DNA from: G963676655 sp963678305 | GTDB lineage: Bacteria > Verrucomicrobiota > Lentisphaeria > Victivallales > Victivallaceae | Direction: 5' to 3' | Length of the DNA: 64,000 bases | Assembly: GCA_963678305.2 (NCBI GenBank) | Contig: CAXXVV010000005.1 | Location: 248,001 to 312,000, forward strand | Shown here: positions 22,786 through 31,483 of the stretch, one piece after another | Position numbering within the stretch: position 1 is the stretch's first letter | Layout: every line of letters starts with the position of its first letter | Notes under the pieces: model-generated | Told to the model about the DNA's origin: nothing | Databases searched by the model: none | What the model saw: the letters and a program-made list of their open reading frames with translations, nothing else | Program-made: the position numbers and the translations under genes

Positions 22786-23742
22786 ATGATCAAGCTTCTT
22801 TTTTCCGCATTAATATCTTGTTGCGTGTTATGCAGAATGATCGCCGCAAATTCTCCGGAAATCAGCTTATGCAAGTTCAAAGATGGTAAACCTGCGGCAG
22901 TTACGCTGACTTTTGACGATGGCAGCAAGGATCATCTCTATCAAGCGGCTCCGCTGTTAAAAAAATATGGATACAAGGGTACTTTCTATATTATTGTTAA
23001 ACGCGTCCCCGCAGCAAAAAATTCTTATAAACTGTCCTGGCCGGAAATTAAACAGCTTGCGAAGGACGGACATGAAATCGGCAATCACTCAATGACCCAT
23101 TTTCAGTTGTTTAAAGCCAAAAGCCGCAAAAACCTTGAGTATGAAATCATCACGCCGATTGCCATAATCAAAGAAAAAGTCGGAGTGAAGCCTGAAACTT
23201 TCTGCTATCCAGGCAACGCTAAAACTCCAGAAATTGTAAAACTGGTTGAATCTGCTCATGCCGGTTCAACCAAAGGACGACGTTTCTTTTATGGCGGCGA
23301 TAATTTTGACCTTGTGAAACAGCAAAAATGGCTGGATGACGCAATTACGAACAGGAGTGAACATCAGGCAATGATCCACGGTATCGTTCCTGGCGGCGGC
23401 GGTTGGAAGCCGTTCAAAAATATTGCTGTTTTTGAAGAAGTTCTGAAAAACATCAAAAAACATGACAATCAGCTTTGGGTTTGTACGTTTGCCGAGTTGT
23501 GTAAGTATAAAAAAGTTCGTGATGCAGCTAAAATCACGGTGACTGGAGATAAAGGATCAACCATTTTTGATGTATCTTCCAAATATAGATTCGGTATTCC
23601 GCTTACAGTTAAGATTTCGCCTTGTCCAGCCGCAGTGAGCGCGGAACAGCAAGGACGCAGTTTGAGCCTGATCAGGAGAGGTGATTCGGGCTATATCGAT
23701 GTGGTTCCTGAAAGGGGGCAGGTCGTTCTCAAAGGTCTTTGA
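22786..23742 (+). CDS. Secreted polysaccharide deacetylase (NodB domain), 318 aa
   Basis: A carbohydrate esterase family 4-type enzyme that removes N- or O-acetyl groups from a polysaccharide. The chosen ATG gives a signal peptide (MIKLLFSALISCCVLC) cleaved near AAN; an in-frame TTG at 22774 would add four residues. The NodB motifs are present: TLTFDDGS (two Asp, base and metal), HEIGNHSMTH (two metal His) and FCYPGN. The C-terminal ~90 residues form an extra beta domain (ITVTGDKGSTIFDVSS) of unknown role. It is close behind the esterase gene and probably in one operon with it. Confidence 0.85.
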   Translation: MIKLLFSALISCCVLCRMIAANSPEISLCKFKDGKPAAVTLTFDDGSKDHLYQAAPLLKKYGYKGTFYIIVKRVPAAKNSYKLSWPEIKQLAKDGHEIGNHSMTHFQLFKAKSRKNLEYEIITPIAIIKEKVGVKPETFCYPGNAKTPEIVKLVESAHAGSTKGRRFFYGGDNFDLVKQQKWLDDAITNRSEHQAMIHGIVPGGGGWKPFKNIAVFEEVLKNIKKHDNQLWVCTFAELCKYKKVRDAAKITVTGDKGSTIFDVSSKYRFGIPLTVKISPCPAAVSAEQQGRSLSLIRRGDSGYIDVVPERGQVVLKGL

Positions 23743-23857
23743 TAATAAAATTATCCCGGGATTGGGTCTTGGTATGTTGTTTATGGTAAGTTTATTACAA
23801 AATATTAATAATCAAGCCGTCTAAATAAGATCAAATCATTATACTGACCTTTCAATA

Positions 23858-23885
23858 TTGTAAAAAAGTATATTTATGCTATATT
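23858..23885 (+). promoter_or_regulatory. Candidate promoter of tsaD-gph
   Basis: TTGTAA, 16 bases, TATATT, about 46 bases before tsaD. The rest of the 189-bp spacer is AT-rich with no other structure seen. Confidence 0.4.
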
Positions 23886-23931
23886 TTGAATTCTGTAAAT
23901 AGACAAAGATTAATAAATTTCAGGGCTCTAT

Positions 23932-25026
23932 ATGCCGTTAATTCTCGGAATTGAAACCAGCTGTGATGAAACCGCGGCCGCCATCGTGCGGGATGGCGAA
24001 GAAGTAATTGCCAATGTTGTTGCATCTCAGATTCACAAACATGCCCCGTATGGCGGCGTGGTCCCTGAACTTGCTGCCCGTGAACACCTTATTGCCTTGC
24101 AGCCGGTTCTGAACGCGACTTTGGAGCAGGCGGGGCTGCGTCTCAATGATTTGAACGCGGTTGCGGTTACAGCAGGCCCGGGATTGATGCCGGCTTTGCT
24201 GGTCGGTCTCAACTTTGCCAAAGGAGTTGCCTTAAACAGCGGAAAACCTCTGATCGGAGTCAACCATTTCCTGGCCCATATCTGCGGGGCGTTTCTCGAT
24301 GACCGGGCTCAAGAATTGTCCGATCCGGCTAATTACCCGATTCTGGCCCTGGTGGTTTCCGGAGGACATTCCTCATTACTGCTGATCGAAGCAGATGGTT
24401 CCGCCCGGCAGGTCGGTTTTACTATTGATGATGCCGCCGGAGAGGCGCTTGACAAAGCCGCCAAACTGCTGCACCTCGGTTATCCGGGCGGTCCGGTTAT
24501 TCAGAAAACCGCCGAGTCCGGCGACCCGCATAAATATAATTTCCCCCGACCTTTAACCGGGGCGGCCGGAAAAGCGGTTGCGCCGGAACACCGGTTTAAT
24601 TTCAGTTTCAGCGGTATAAAAACCGCACTGCTCTACCATTGTCGCCGTGAATGTGATGCAGATGGTATGATAAGCGGTCAGCTCCTGCATGATTCCGTTG
24701 CATCATATCAGGAGGCGATAATCGATGTTCTGAGCCGGAAAACTATAGCCGCAGCAAAACATTTCAATGCTTCGTCATTGGTGCTGTGCGGTGGGGTCGC
24801 CTGTAATTCCGTGTTGCGTGAGCGCCTGGCGGAAAAAGCCCCGAAAAAGTTGAAATTATTTATTGCCGAAAGAAAATATTGTACCGATAACGCCGCCATG
24901 GTCGGTGGACTCGGATATTATATGTATCGCAGGGGAGAGTTTGCTCCGACGGACATTGACGCTTTTGCCCGTCTGCCGTTGATCTCACATGCCCCGTTTG
25001 TGCCTGAAAAAGTTAGAGAAGCTTGA
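23932..25026 (+). CDS. tsaD: tRNA N6-threonylcarbamoyladenosine transferase
   Basis: Catalyses transfer of the threonylcarbamoyl group to A37 of tRNAs that read ANN codons, with TsaB and TsaE. The ASKHA-fold motifs are complete: GIETSCDETAAA at the N terminus, the metal histidines in GVNHFLAHI, the phosphate loop LVVSGGHSSLL, and VLCGGVACNSVLRE near the C terminus. At 364 residues the length is right. It overlaps gph by one base (TGATG), a sign of coupled translation. Confidence 0.97.
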   Translation: MPLILGIETSCDETAAAIVRDGEEVIANVVASQIHKHAPYGGVVPELAAREHLIALQPVLNATLEQAGLRLNDLNAVAVTAGPGLMPALLVGLNFAKGVALNSGKPLIGVNHFLAHICGAFLDDRAQELSDPANYPILALVVSGGHSSLLLIEADGSARQVGFTIDDAAGEALDKAAKLLHLGYPGGPVIQKTAESGDPHKYNFPRPLTGAAGKAVAPEHRFNFSFSGIKTALLYHCRRECDADGMISGQLLHDSVASYQEAIIDVLSRKTIAAAKHFNASSLVLCGGVACNSVLRERLAEKAPKKLKLFIAERKYCTDNAAMVGGLGYYMYRRGEFAPTDIDAFARLPLISHAPFVPEKVREA

Positions 25027-25670
25027 TGTCGAAAACTTGTGCTATTTTTGATTTAGACGGAACCCTGGTGGATTCCCGCCGGGACTTGGCTAATGCGGTG
25101 AACCTGATGCGAAACGATTACGGTCTTCCATTTTTGTCGCTGGAAAAAATCACTTCTTATATCGGTAACGGCGCGACCAAGCTTTGTGAGCGCGCGCTCG
25201 GTTCGAATGAATATGATATAAACGAAGCGTTGACCAGGTTCAAGCAGCATTATCATGAACACATGACTGACACGACCAAAACCTACCCGGGAGTTGAAAT
25301 CGGCCTTGAGGCGCTGGTCGCCGCCGGTATCCCGTGCGCGGTTGTTACCAATAAACCGCAATTCGCGGCGGAAAAAATTCTCAACGTCTTGAATATCGCC
25401 AAAAATTTTTCAATGATAGCCGGCGGCGGCGGAGATTATCCTTTGAAGCCGGAACCGGATGCATTGCTGCATTTTGCCATGATCAATGGCTGTAAACCCG
25501 CGGATTGCTGCATGGTCGGAGATCATTATACTGACCTGACCGCTGCCGCTAACGCGGGAATGAAGAGTGTTTTTGCAAAATGGGGTTTCGGACAACCCGG
25601 ACAGGCGTCATACGACATCATTGCCGACTCATTCGCTCAAGCCGCCAAGCTTATCCTTTCAATGAACTGA
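25026..25670 (+). CDS. gph: HAD-family phosphoglycolate phosphatase-like hydrolase
   Basis: A haloacid dehalogenase phosphatase. Motif I is FDLDGTLVDS with the nucleophile and acid/base aspartates; motif II is VVTNKP; the conserved lysine is in PLKPEPDALL; motif III is MVGDHYTDLTAAANAG. The helical cap sits between motifs I and II as in Gph/PGP enzymes. A four-residue-pattern PGVEIGLEAL segment marks the cap end. The start at 25026 is chosen over a TTG one codon earlier because it forms the TGATG junction with tsaD. The likely substrate is 2-phosphoglycolate, but related HADs act on other sugar phosphates. Confidence 0.88.
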   Translation: MSKTCAIFDLDGTLVDSRRDLANAVNLMRNDYGLPFLSLEKITSYIGNGATKLCERALGSNEYDINEALTRFKQHYHEHMTDTTKTYPGVEIGLEALVAAGIPCAVVTNKPQFAAEKILNVLNIAKNFSMIAGGGGDYPLKPEPDALLHFAMINGCKPADCCMVGDHYTDLTAAANAGMKSVFAKWGFGQPGQASYDIIADSFAQAAKLILSMN

Positions 25671-25946
25671 CTAGACTGTTCTTATTTTTGACATTATTAC
25701 AGGTTTCATATCCGGAATATATATATAATTTGGAGCAAAACAATTCTTTTTTGTTGGGTGCAATAGGTGTTATGTCTTTAATTCGTTGTTTTATTAATTT
25801 ATTTTGTTTTGATACTTAGTTGATTAAAATTAGAATAATAAATTTAAAAGAAAAAATTACATTCATTTGATTTTAGGTATAACTGTGATTATTGTTATTA
25901 GACAGTAATATTATAGCTATTATTCAGTTACAATGGAGGACGCCTT

Positions 25947-26504
25947 ATGTCTGCGCAAATTTATTTGAATCTTTTTCAAATAACGTCATTTGTTGGAGGT
26001 ATATTGGTGCTTTTGTCTGCAATTGGTATTTGGTATTTCGGTAATCAAGTTGACAATCAGAAAAGTGCCAAAATCAATGAGCTCATTGAAGGAAAAAATC
26101 GATTGCTTGACCAATCTAATGAGTATCTTGACGATCTTCGAAAAAAAGATGCCGAAATAATTAAACTGAAAAAAAAGGTTTCAGACATGGAACCGTGTTT
26201 ATCAATTTTAGAGAAAATTCCAAATAAATCAAATCATAATGAAATTATGTTATGCCTTGGAGCATTATATCCTGTTGACATAAGAAATATTGACGTGCAA
26301 ATTGAATTTACCTCAGATGTCGTAAAAGCTGAACGAGTTGTTCGAGGCAATGGAATGGTTATATGCAATATACGGTCTCCTCGTACAAATGGAAGAATTG
26401 TTACACTTTCAGGAGGGCCTTTACTTGCATCAAACCATATTTTACTTAAAGTGGAAACGTCAAAACGTGCAGAAATTAAATCTCATAATTTGAAAGAAAA
26501 ATAA
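25947..26504 (+). CDS. AT-rich orphan: membrane-anchored coiled-coil protein, 185 aa
   Basis: A clear GGAGG site stands before the ATG. One transmembrane helix lies at about residues 12-30 (ITSFVGGILVLLSAIGIWYF), then a charged coiled coil at about 35-85, then a ~95-residue strand-rich domain of unknown type. Its codons are much richer in A and T than those of tsaD, gph or lacI around it, and both flanks are AT-rich, which suggests recent acquisition or weak selection. No known family is recognised. Confidence 0.65.
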   Translation: MSAQIYLNLFQITSFVGGILVLLSAIGIWYFGNQVDNQKSAKINELIEGKNRLLDQSNEYLDDLRKKDAEIIKLKKKVSDMEPCLSILEKIPNKSNHNEIMLCLGALYPVDIRNIDVQIEFTSDVVKAERVVRGNGMVICNIRSPRTNGRIVTLSGGPLLASNHILLKVETSKRAEIKSHNLKEK

Positions 26505-26581
26505 AATCCAATAATTTTTATGGAATTTTAAATAGAAGAATCACAAGAGCTCTTACTTTGTATTCAATTTTGGCAAGTGGA

Positions 26582-27586
26582 TCAGGATTGTCTCAAGTCT
26601 TTGACGGTTTCTCCCGAGACCATTTTTACAGGAATTGCCGTTTGATAGACTGGTTTATCCTGTAGCATGTCCTCAATCGCGTCCAGAACTTTTTCCGCGA
26701 ACAGCCGTTCCTGCAGATCAACGGTGGAAAACGCCGGAGTTGCGATCTGTCCCCAGTAAAGCATATCCGAACCGATCAGGCTGACGTCATCCGGGACCCG
26801 CTTGCCGGTCATGTGCAGGGCTCGAATTACCGGATACATGTAGTTGTCGGCAAAACAATAGATAGCGGTCGGCATTTCAGCGGTTTTCATGAAAGAGCGC
26901 TGAAGTTTGACCGCAGCTTCAAGATGATTGGAATTAATGCTCCATTCAAACGCGTCCGGGCATTGGCCGCCGAGATTCAAAAACGTTTCTGTGAAGCCGT
27001 CAAATCTTGGAGAATTACTGTTTTTCGGGAAAACAGTGCCGGCAATACGATGCCCGAATTCAAAAAAATGTTTTGCGGCCAGGGCTCCGGCATTATAATC
27101 GTCACAGTAAACACAGGTACAGCCTTCTACCGCGCCGCCTGCCTGAATCAGGATTACTTTATGTTTGCCGCGGACCAGAGAATCAGCTATTTTAGCTGAA
27201 TTGGTCAGAAAAACCCGGATATCAAGGTTTTTGAACATTTCCAGTCGCTGATGCGCGCTTTCCGGGTCCTGGTCCGCTTTAAACTCATACATCAATGGTT
27301 CGATTCGCTTTTCAAAGGCCAGGTCTCGCAAATTGTTGAATACATTGGTGAAAAATGTCGTGTGTTGGGATAAGCTGGCCGGGTTTTCATCCAGATAAGC
27401 GACCCGGTTCCAGCCGGTTACCACTGCCCGGGATACCCGGCTGTAATTCAGTTCATGGGCCTTTTGCAGGACCCGATCACGCGTTTCCGTGCTGATTCCC
27501 ATTTCCCGCCCGTTTAAAACAAATGAAACGGTGGTTGGAGATAAATCAAGCGCGGCCGCGATATCTGCTATAGTTATTCGTGCCAA
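26582..27586 (-). CDS. LacI-family transcriptional regulator
   Basis: The N-terminal helix-turn-helix and hinge (ITIADIAAALDLSPTTVSFV, then NGREMGISTETRDRV) are typical, followed by a periplasmic-binding-protein-like effector domain that probably senses a sugar. The start is TTG at 27586, directly after the TAA of the upstream UroD-like gene with no spacer, so translation is coupled. A perfect palindrome overlapping the operon promoter (28695-28715) is its obvious binding site, which would make the operon self-repressed. The effector is unknown. Confidence 0.93.
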   Translation of the reverse strand: MARITIADIAAALDLSPTTVSFVLNGREMGISTETRDRVLQKAHELNYSRVSRAVVTGWNRVAYLDENPASLSQHTTFFTNVFNNLRDLAFEKRIEPLMYEFKADQDPESAHQRLEMFKNLDIRVFLTNSAKIADSLVRGKHKVILIQAGGAVEGCTCVYCDDYNAGALAAKHFFEFGHRIAGTVFPKNSNSPRFDGFTETFLNLGGQCPDAFEWSINSNHLEAAVKLQRSFMKTAEMPTAIYCFADNYMYPVIRALHMTGKRVPDDVSLIGSDMLYWGQIATPAFSTVDLQERLFAEKVLDAIEDMLQDKPVYQTAIPVKMVSGETVKDLRQS

Positions 27587-28669
27587 TTAATAAGTTCCCA
27601 GTTTTAAACCTTCATCCACGAAGAAACGATAGGTTTCATAGTCACAAGTATCCGGAATTGAATGGTCGGAATGCAGAATGTAACCTTTGCTTTGTTTGAT
27701 GACCGGAATTTTTTCGTTGAGTTCTTTTTTTATCGCGTCCCGGTCATTTGCAACCAGATTCCGCGCGTCCATACCGCCGCAGAAACATATTTTATCACCG
27801 AACTGTTCGTTGATTCTCAACAGGTCCATGCCGGCTTTGACTTCGATAACCTGCAAACAGTCGATTCCGGCCTTGACCATTCCCGGCAGCAGCGGTTCGA
27901 TGAAGCCGCAGGAATGCATAATTACCGGTAAACCCTGCGAATGACAAAACTCAATAGTCTTTTTGTGTCCAGGATAAATAATATCCTCATACATTTCCGG
28001 CGACATGAACGGACGGAGCTTGAATCCCATGTCCTCATAGAACCAGACTCCGTCCGGTTTGCCTTCTTCTTCGAAAAGGATTTTCATTAACTCAACCAGC
28101 ATGTCCGAATAAACTTCGACCATATCTTTGACCCAGTCAACATCCAGACACATACCCAGCAGCATGTGTTCATGACCGCAGATTGGATGGATAAGTTCAA
28201 AAACATTTATCAACCCGATACAGCAGAAACGTTCTTTTTCTGCCGCATGTTTTTTGGCTTCTCTATATAAATCAAAATGAATCCGGTCTCGAGTTGGTTT
28301 CAGGAATGGCTTTGCCTTAGCTTCCCAGTCTTCGCGATTGGTGATGTCAAATCCCACATGCTCCGGGGTTGAAGAATGCTTTTTATGTCGGCGAAGAGTC
28401 GCTCCGTTGCCATCTCGCTGCAAGATTGTGTCTTCGTCCTCCTCTATTGTTATCGGTTCAAAACCAACCTTGATTCTCATATCGAATCCGGGGGCGTTTT
28501 CCATGTCGAAACCGAAATGGTCAGGCAGATTTTCTCCTTCTTTAATATGTCCCTCGGAGGTCCATCTTTGTAGAGTGTCTCCCCAAAAATGTTCAAACAA
28601 CCCGATTCGGTCTACCGGTTTTCCGGCCAGAATTCTCGAGATCCGTTCTTTTCCTGTCATTGCACACAT
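27587..28669 (-). CDS. Uroporphyrinogen decarboxylase-like (UroD/MtaA fold) protein
   Basis: A TIM-barrel protein of the UroD superfamily. The N terminus (TGKERISRILAGKPVDRIGL) and the zinc-binding pattern His-x-Cys (MHSCGF) plus a later Cys (CFCGGMD) match the corrinoid-dependent methyltransferase branch rather than haem-pathway HemE. The start at 28669 is chosen because GAGGAAA precedes it; a longer frame to 28741 would include the promoter and operator. In Lentisphaerota and Planctomycetes such genes often sit next to sugar regulators, as here with LacI, so a role in breakdown of a methylated or aryl-sugar compound is possible. The substrate is not known. Confidence 0.85.
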   Translation of the reverse strand: MCAMTGKERISRILAGKPVDRIGLFEHFWGDTLQRWTSEGHIKEGENLPDHFGFDMENAPGFDMRIKVGFEPITIEEDEDTILQRDGNGATLRRHKKHSSTPEHVGFDITNREDWEAKAKPFLKPTRDRIHFDLYREAKKHAAEKERFCCIGLINVFELIHPICGHEHMLLGMCLDVDWVKDMVEVYSDMLVELMKILFEEEGKPDGVWFYEDMGFKLRPFMSPEMYEDIIYPGHKKTIEFCHSQGLPVIMHSCGFIEPLLPGMVKAGIDCLQVIEVKAGMDLLRINEQFGDKICFCGGMDARNLVANDRDAIKKELNEKIPVIKQSKGYILHSDHSIPDTCDYETYRFFVDEGLKLGTY

Positions 28670-28694
28670 AGTTTTTCCTCGTTTGACTAAAGTG

Positions 28695-28715
28695 TTTACT
28701 AAAAGTTTTAGTAAA
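28695..28715. promoter_or_regulatory. LacI-type operator, perfect 21-bp palindrome
   Basis: Arms TTTACTAAAA and TTTTAGTAAA surround a single G, with no mismatch. It starts 26 bases before the UroD-like gene and overlaps the -10 box and start-point region of the promoter at 28713-28741. The length and symmetry fit LacI-family operators, and the LacI-type gene is in the same operon. Confidence 0.8.
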
Positions 28716-28741
28716 ATACATTGTTTCCTCTGAAAAGTCAA
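28713..28741 (-). promoter_or_regulatory. Promoter of the UroD-like/lacI operon
   Basis: On the minus strand: TTGACT, 17 bases, TATTTT. The -10 box overlaps the first bases of the palindromic operator, so a bound repressor would block RNA polymerase. Confidence 0.65.
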
Positions 28742-29055
28742 TAGGCAAAAAGATGAAGTTATTAATTTTCTTAGAATATTAAAGCAGTATGTAGTTTTAT
28801 ATATTTTTGCAAATTGCTGAATACAATGATATTATATTTGTCGAGTATAAGCTGGTAAAGATGGCTGCAAAGCGATTTTACGAATAATTGATAAACCCGT
28901 CAGTAACCCCGGAAATAAAAATGACTTGATCTCAGGCCAGAATTATATTGGCTGTTTAGAGTTGGTTCTTATTGCTTAAAAGTTCTTGATTTTCTGTTAA
29001 GCGGTTGTAAATTACTCATTCATTACGTATTTGCAAAAAATAAGGGAAATATATT
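28742..29055. other. AT-rich spacer upstream of lon, no gene seen
   Basis: This 314-base spacer between the UroD-like operon promoter and lon has no plausible coding frame. I looked for a CIRCE element and a sigma32-like promoter before lon and found neither. AAGGGA at 29042 is the likely lon ribosome site. Confidence 0.5.
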
Positions 29056-31476
29056 GTGGCTGAAAAAGAAAATAATCAGAAACCGGTTAATATTACAGTG
29101 CAGGACCCCACTGGCAAACGGCGCAGCCGGGTGCCGGTTTTGTGTCCGGAAGGAACGTTGATTTTTCCATATACGCTTTCTCCGCTGATGATTGAAGGGG
29201 ATGAGAATATAAAAATGGTGACCCGGATCTCAAATTCCACCCGGTTGCTGGCGGTTTTTCCGGAACTTCCGCCTGATGAAGTTATCAGGCGTTCTCCACT
29301 CGAACTTAAATTTGACGAAACAACGTTTAAAGATAAACGAATAACTAAAGTTGGATGCCTGGCTCGAATTGTCAAGATACTGAAGTTTCCGGATGGTACG
29401 GTAAGAGTTTTATTGCGTGGCTTAAAGCGCGTTTCATTTGTAAAGGCTTCACCAATCCCGGAAGAGCCTTTGCTGGCGGTGGTGGAGGATCTGGTTGATG
29501 AACCTGACACCTCGATCGAAACCGCGGCAATGGTCAAAAATGCGATTACTCAGTTCCAGCAGGTGATCAGTTTCGCGCCTTCGTTTCCGGAAGAGTTGCG
29601 GGTAGCGATTATGAATGTTGCCGACAACGTTCGGTTGGTTGACTTGATTGCTGACGCACTTAACATTGATTTTGTCGAAAAACTGATGATCCTCAGTTTG
29701 GAGGAGTTGCGCGAACGGCTTGAATTGCTGACGATGCTGCTCAACCGTGAAGTCGAAGTCCTGCAGCTGGGTTCAGATATTCAAAGCCAGGTTCATAATG
29801 CGATGGGCAAGCAGCAGCGTGAATTCTTTTTGCGGGAGCAGCTTAAAACGATTAAAGCGGAACTCGGAGAAGAGAATCGCAATCCGGACCTGTTGGCGAT
29901 TGAGGAGCGGATGGCTCAGCTCGATCTGCCGGAAAAAGTTGTCGAGGTTATTGAAAAGGAAAAGAGCCGGCTGGAAATTATTCCCCAGGCTTCGCCTGAA
30001 TATCATGTGGCCTTTAACTTCATTGACTGGCTCTTGTCGGTGCCGTGGAATGTTTATTCCGATGAGGTATTGGATGTCAATGAGTCAATGCGGGTATTGG
30101 AACACGACCATTACGGCTTGAAAGATATCAAAGAACGCATTATTGAATTCATCGCGGTTCTGCAGCTGAAGAAGAACAAGGACCGCAAAGCCCCGATCCT
30201 TTGCTTTGTCGGCCCTCCGGGTGTTGGCAAAACTTCACTCGGTCAGTCTATCGCGCGTTCGATGCAGCGTGAATTTGTTCGTATGTCCTTAGGTGGCGTC
30301 AGGGATGAGGCTGAAATTCGCGGTCATCGCCGGACTTATATCGGAGCTTTGCCCGGGCGTATTATTCAGGGGTTGAAAAGAGCCGGGGTTGCCAATCCGG
30401 TGTTTATGCTGGATGAAATCGATAAATTATCGCACGATTACCGTGGCGATCCGGCTTCGGCTTTGCTCGAAGTACTCGACCCGCAGCAGAACGTGGCTTT
30501 TAACGATCATTATCTTGAATTGGATTATGATTTGAGTTCGGTCATGTTTATTGCTACCGCGAATGTGCTGGACACGATTCCTCCGGCGCTGCTTGACCGT
30601 ATGGAAATAATTCGTCTGCCCGGATATACCATGTTCGAGAAAAAGCAGATAGCCAAACGTTATTTGATTCCGCGTCAGCTCAAAGAAAACGGTATTAAAC
30701 AGCGTCAGCTGAGTTTTTCAATGGCGGCGGTTGAGGAAATCATCGATTGTTATACCCGCGAGGCAGGAGTCCGAACTCTGGAAAGAACCATCGGCACGGT
30801 CTGCCGTAAAATTGCCCGTCGTTTGGTCGAGGGCAAAATCACCGATAAGGCCCGGACGACTTTGGAACCTGAAGATATTCAGGAGATTCTCGGCGCTCGG
30901 AAATACCTGCCGGAAGTTACCGATGAAAAACTTGAACCCGGAGTTGCAAACGGTATGGCCTGGACCAGCGTCGGCGGTACAGTCTTGAGCGTGGAAGCGA
31001 CTATGATGCCCGGTAAAGGCAACTTTAAATTGACCGGTTCGCTGGGTGAGGTTATGAAAGAGAGTGCTGAGGCGGCGTTCAGTTATATCCGGGCTAACGC
31101 GAAAAAACTGAAAATTGACAGCAAGGTATTTACCGACCACGATTTTCATGTTCATGTTCCGGATGGAGCAACCCCGAAAGACGGACCATCGGCCGGGGTC
31201 ACTATCACGACCGCACTGGTGTCGCTGTTGACTAACAAGCCATCGGTCAGTGCATTGTCGATGACCGGGGAAATTACCCTGCGTGGTAAAGTTACCGCGG
31301 TTGGCGGAATCAAGGAAAAGGTCATAGCGGCCTTGAGATCCGGGGTGAAAACAATTGTCATGCCGGAGGAAAATCGCAAGGATTTGGAGGATATTCCGGA
31401 CAATGTCCGCAATAAACTTGAATTCAAATTCGTTGATGATATAGGCAAGGCATTGAAAATAACCCTGACAAAGTGA
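29056..31476 (+). CDS. lon: ATP-dependent Lon protease
   Basis: AAA+ serine protease that degrades misfolded and regulatory proteins. An N-terminal Lon substrate-binding domain comes first (VLCPEGTLIFPYTLSPLMI), then Walker A GPPGVGKTS (residues 386-394), Walker B (VFMLDEIDKL) and the protease domain with catalytic Ser712 (PKDGPSAGVTI) and Lys755 (GGIKEK). At 806 residues it is full length. The start is GTG at 29056, with AAGGGA eight bases earlier. A secreted-protein gene follows after seven bases. Confidence 0.97.
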   Translation: MAEKENNQKPVNITVQDPTGKRRSRVPVLCPEGTLIFPYTLSPLMIEGDENIKMVTRISNSTRLLAVFPELPPDEVIRRSPLELKFDETTFKDKRITKVGCLARIVKILKFPDGTVRVLLRGLKRVSFVKASPIPEEPLLAVVEDLVDEPDTSIETAAMVKNAITQFQQVISFAPSFPEELRVAIMNVADNVRLVDLIADALNIDFVEKLMILSLEELRERLELLTMLLNREVEVLQLGSDIQSQVHNAMGKQQREFFLREQLKTIKAELGEENRNPDLLAIEERMAQLDLPEKVVEVIEKEKSRLEIIPQASPEYHVAFNFIDWLLSVPWNVYSDEVLDVNESMRVLEHDHYGLKDIKERIIEFIAVLQLKKNKDRKAPILCFVGPPGVGKTSLGQSIARSMQREFVRMSLGGVRDEAEIRGHRRTYIGALPGRIIQGLKRAGVANPVFMLDEIDKLSHDYRGDPASALLEVLDPQQNVAFNDHYLELDYDLSSVMFIATANVLDTIPPALLDRMEIIRLPGYTMFEKKQIAKRYLIPRQLKENGIKQRQLSFSMAAVEEIIDCYTREAGVRTLERTIGTVCRKIARRLVEGKITDKARTTLEPEDIQEILGARKYLPEVTDEKLEPGVANGMAWTSVGGTVLSVEATMMPGKGNFKLTGSLGEVMKESAEAAFSYIRANAKKLKIDSKVFTDHDFHVHVPDGATPKDGPSAGVTITTALVSLLTNKPSVSALSMTGEITLRGKVTAVGGIKEKVIAALRSGVKTIVMPEENRKDLEDIPDNVRNKLEFKFVDDIGKALKITLTK

Positions 31477-31483
31477 GTTCAAA

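Noticed and set aside
23836..23851. 16-base match with a stretch inside gph (near 25524)
   Set aside because: A single exact 16-mer shared within 64 kb is expected about by chance, and one copy is in coding sequence.
25580..25819. 79-codon frame starting inside gph
   Set aside because: It begins in the conserved HAD motif III end in another frame and continues into an AT-rich spacer with no ribosome site.
28742..29055. Heat-shock element (CIRCE or sigma32 promoter) before lon
   Set aside because: Neither the nine-base inverted repeat of CIRCE nor a CTTGAA...CCCCAT pair is present.
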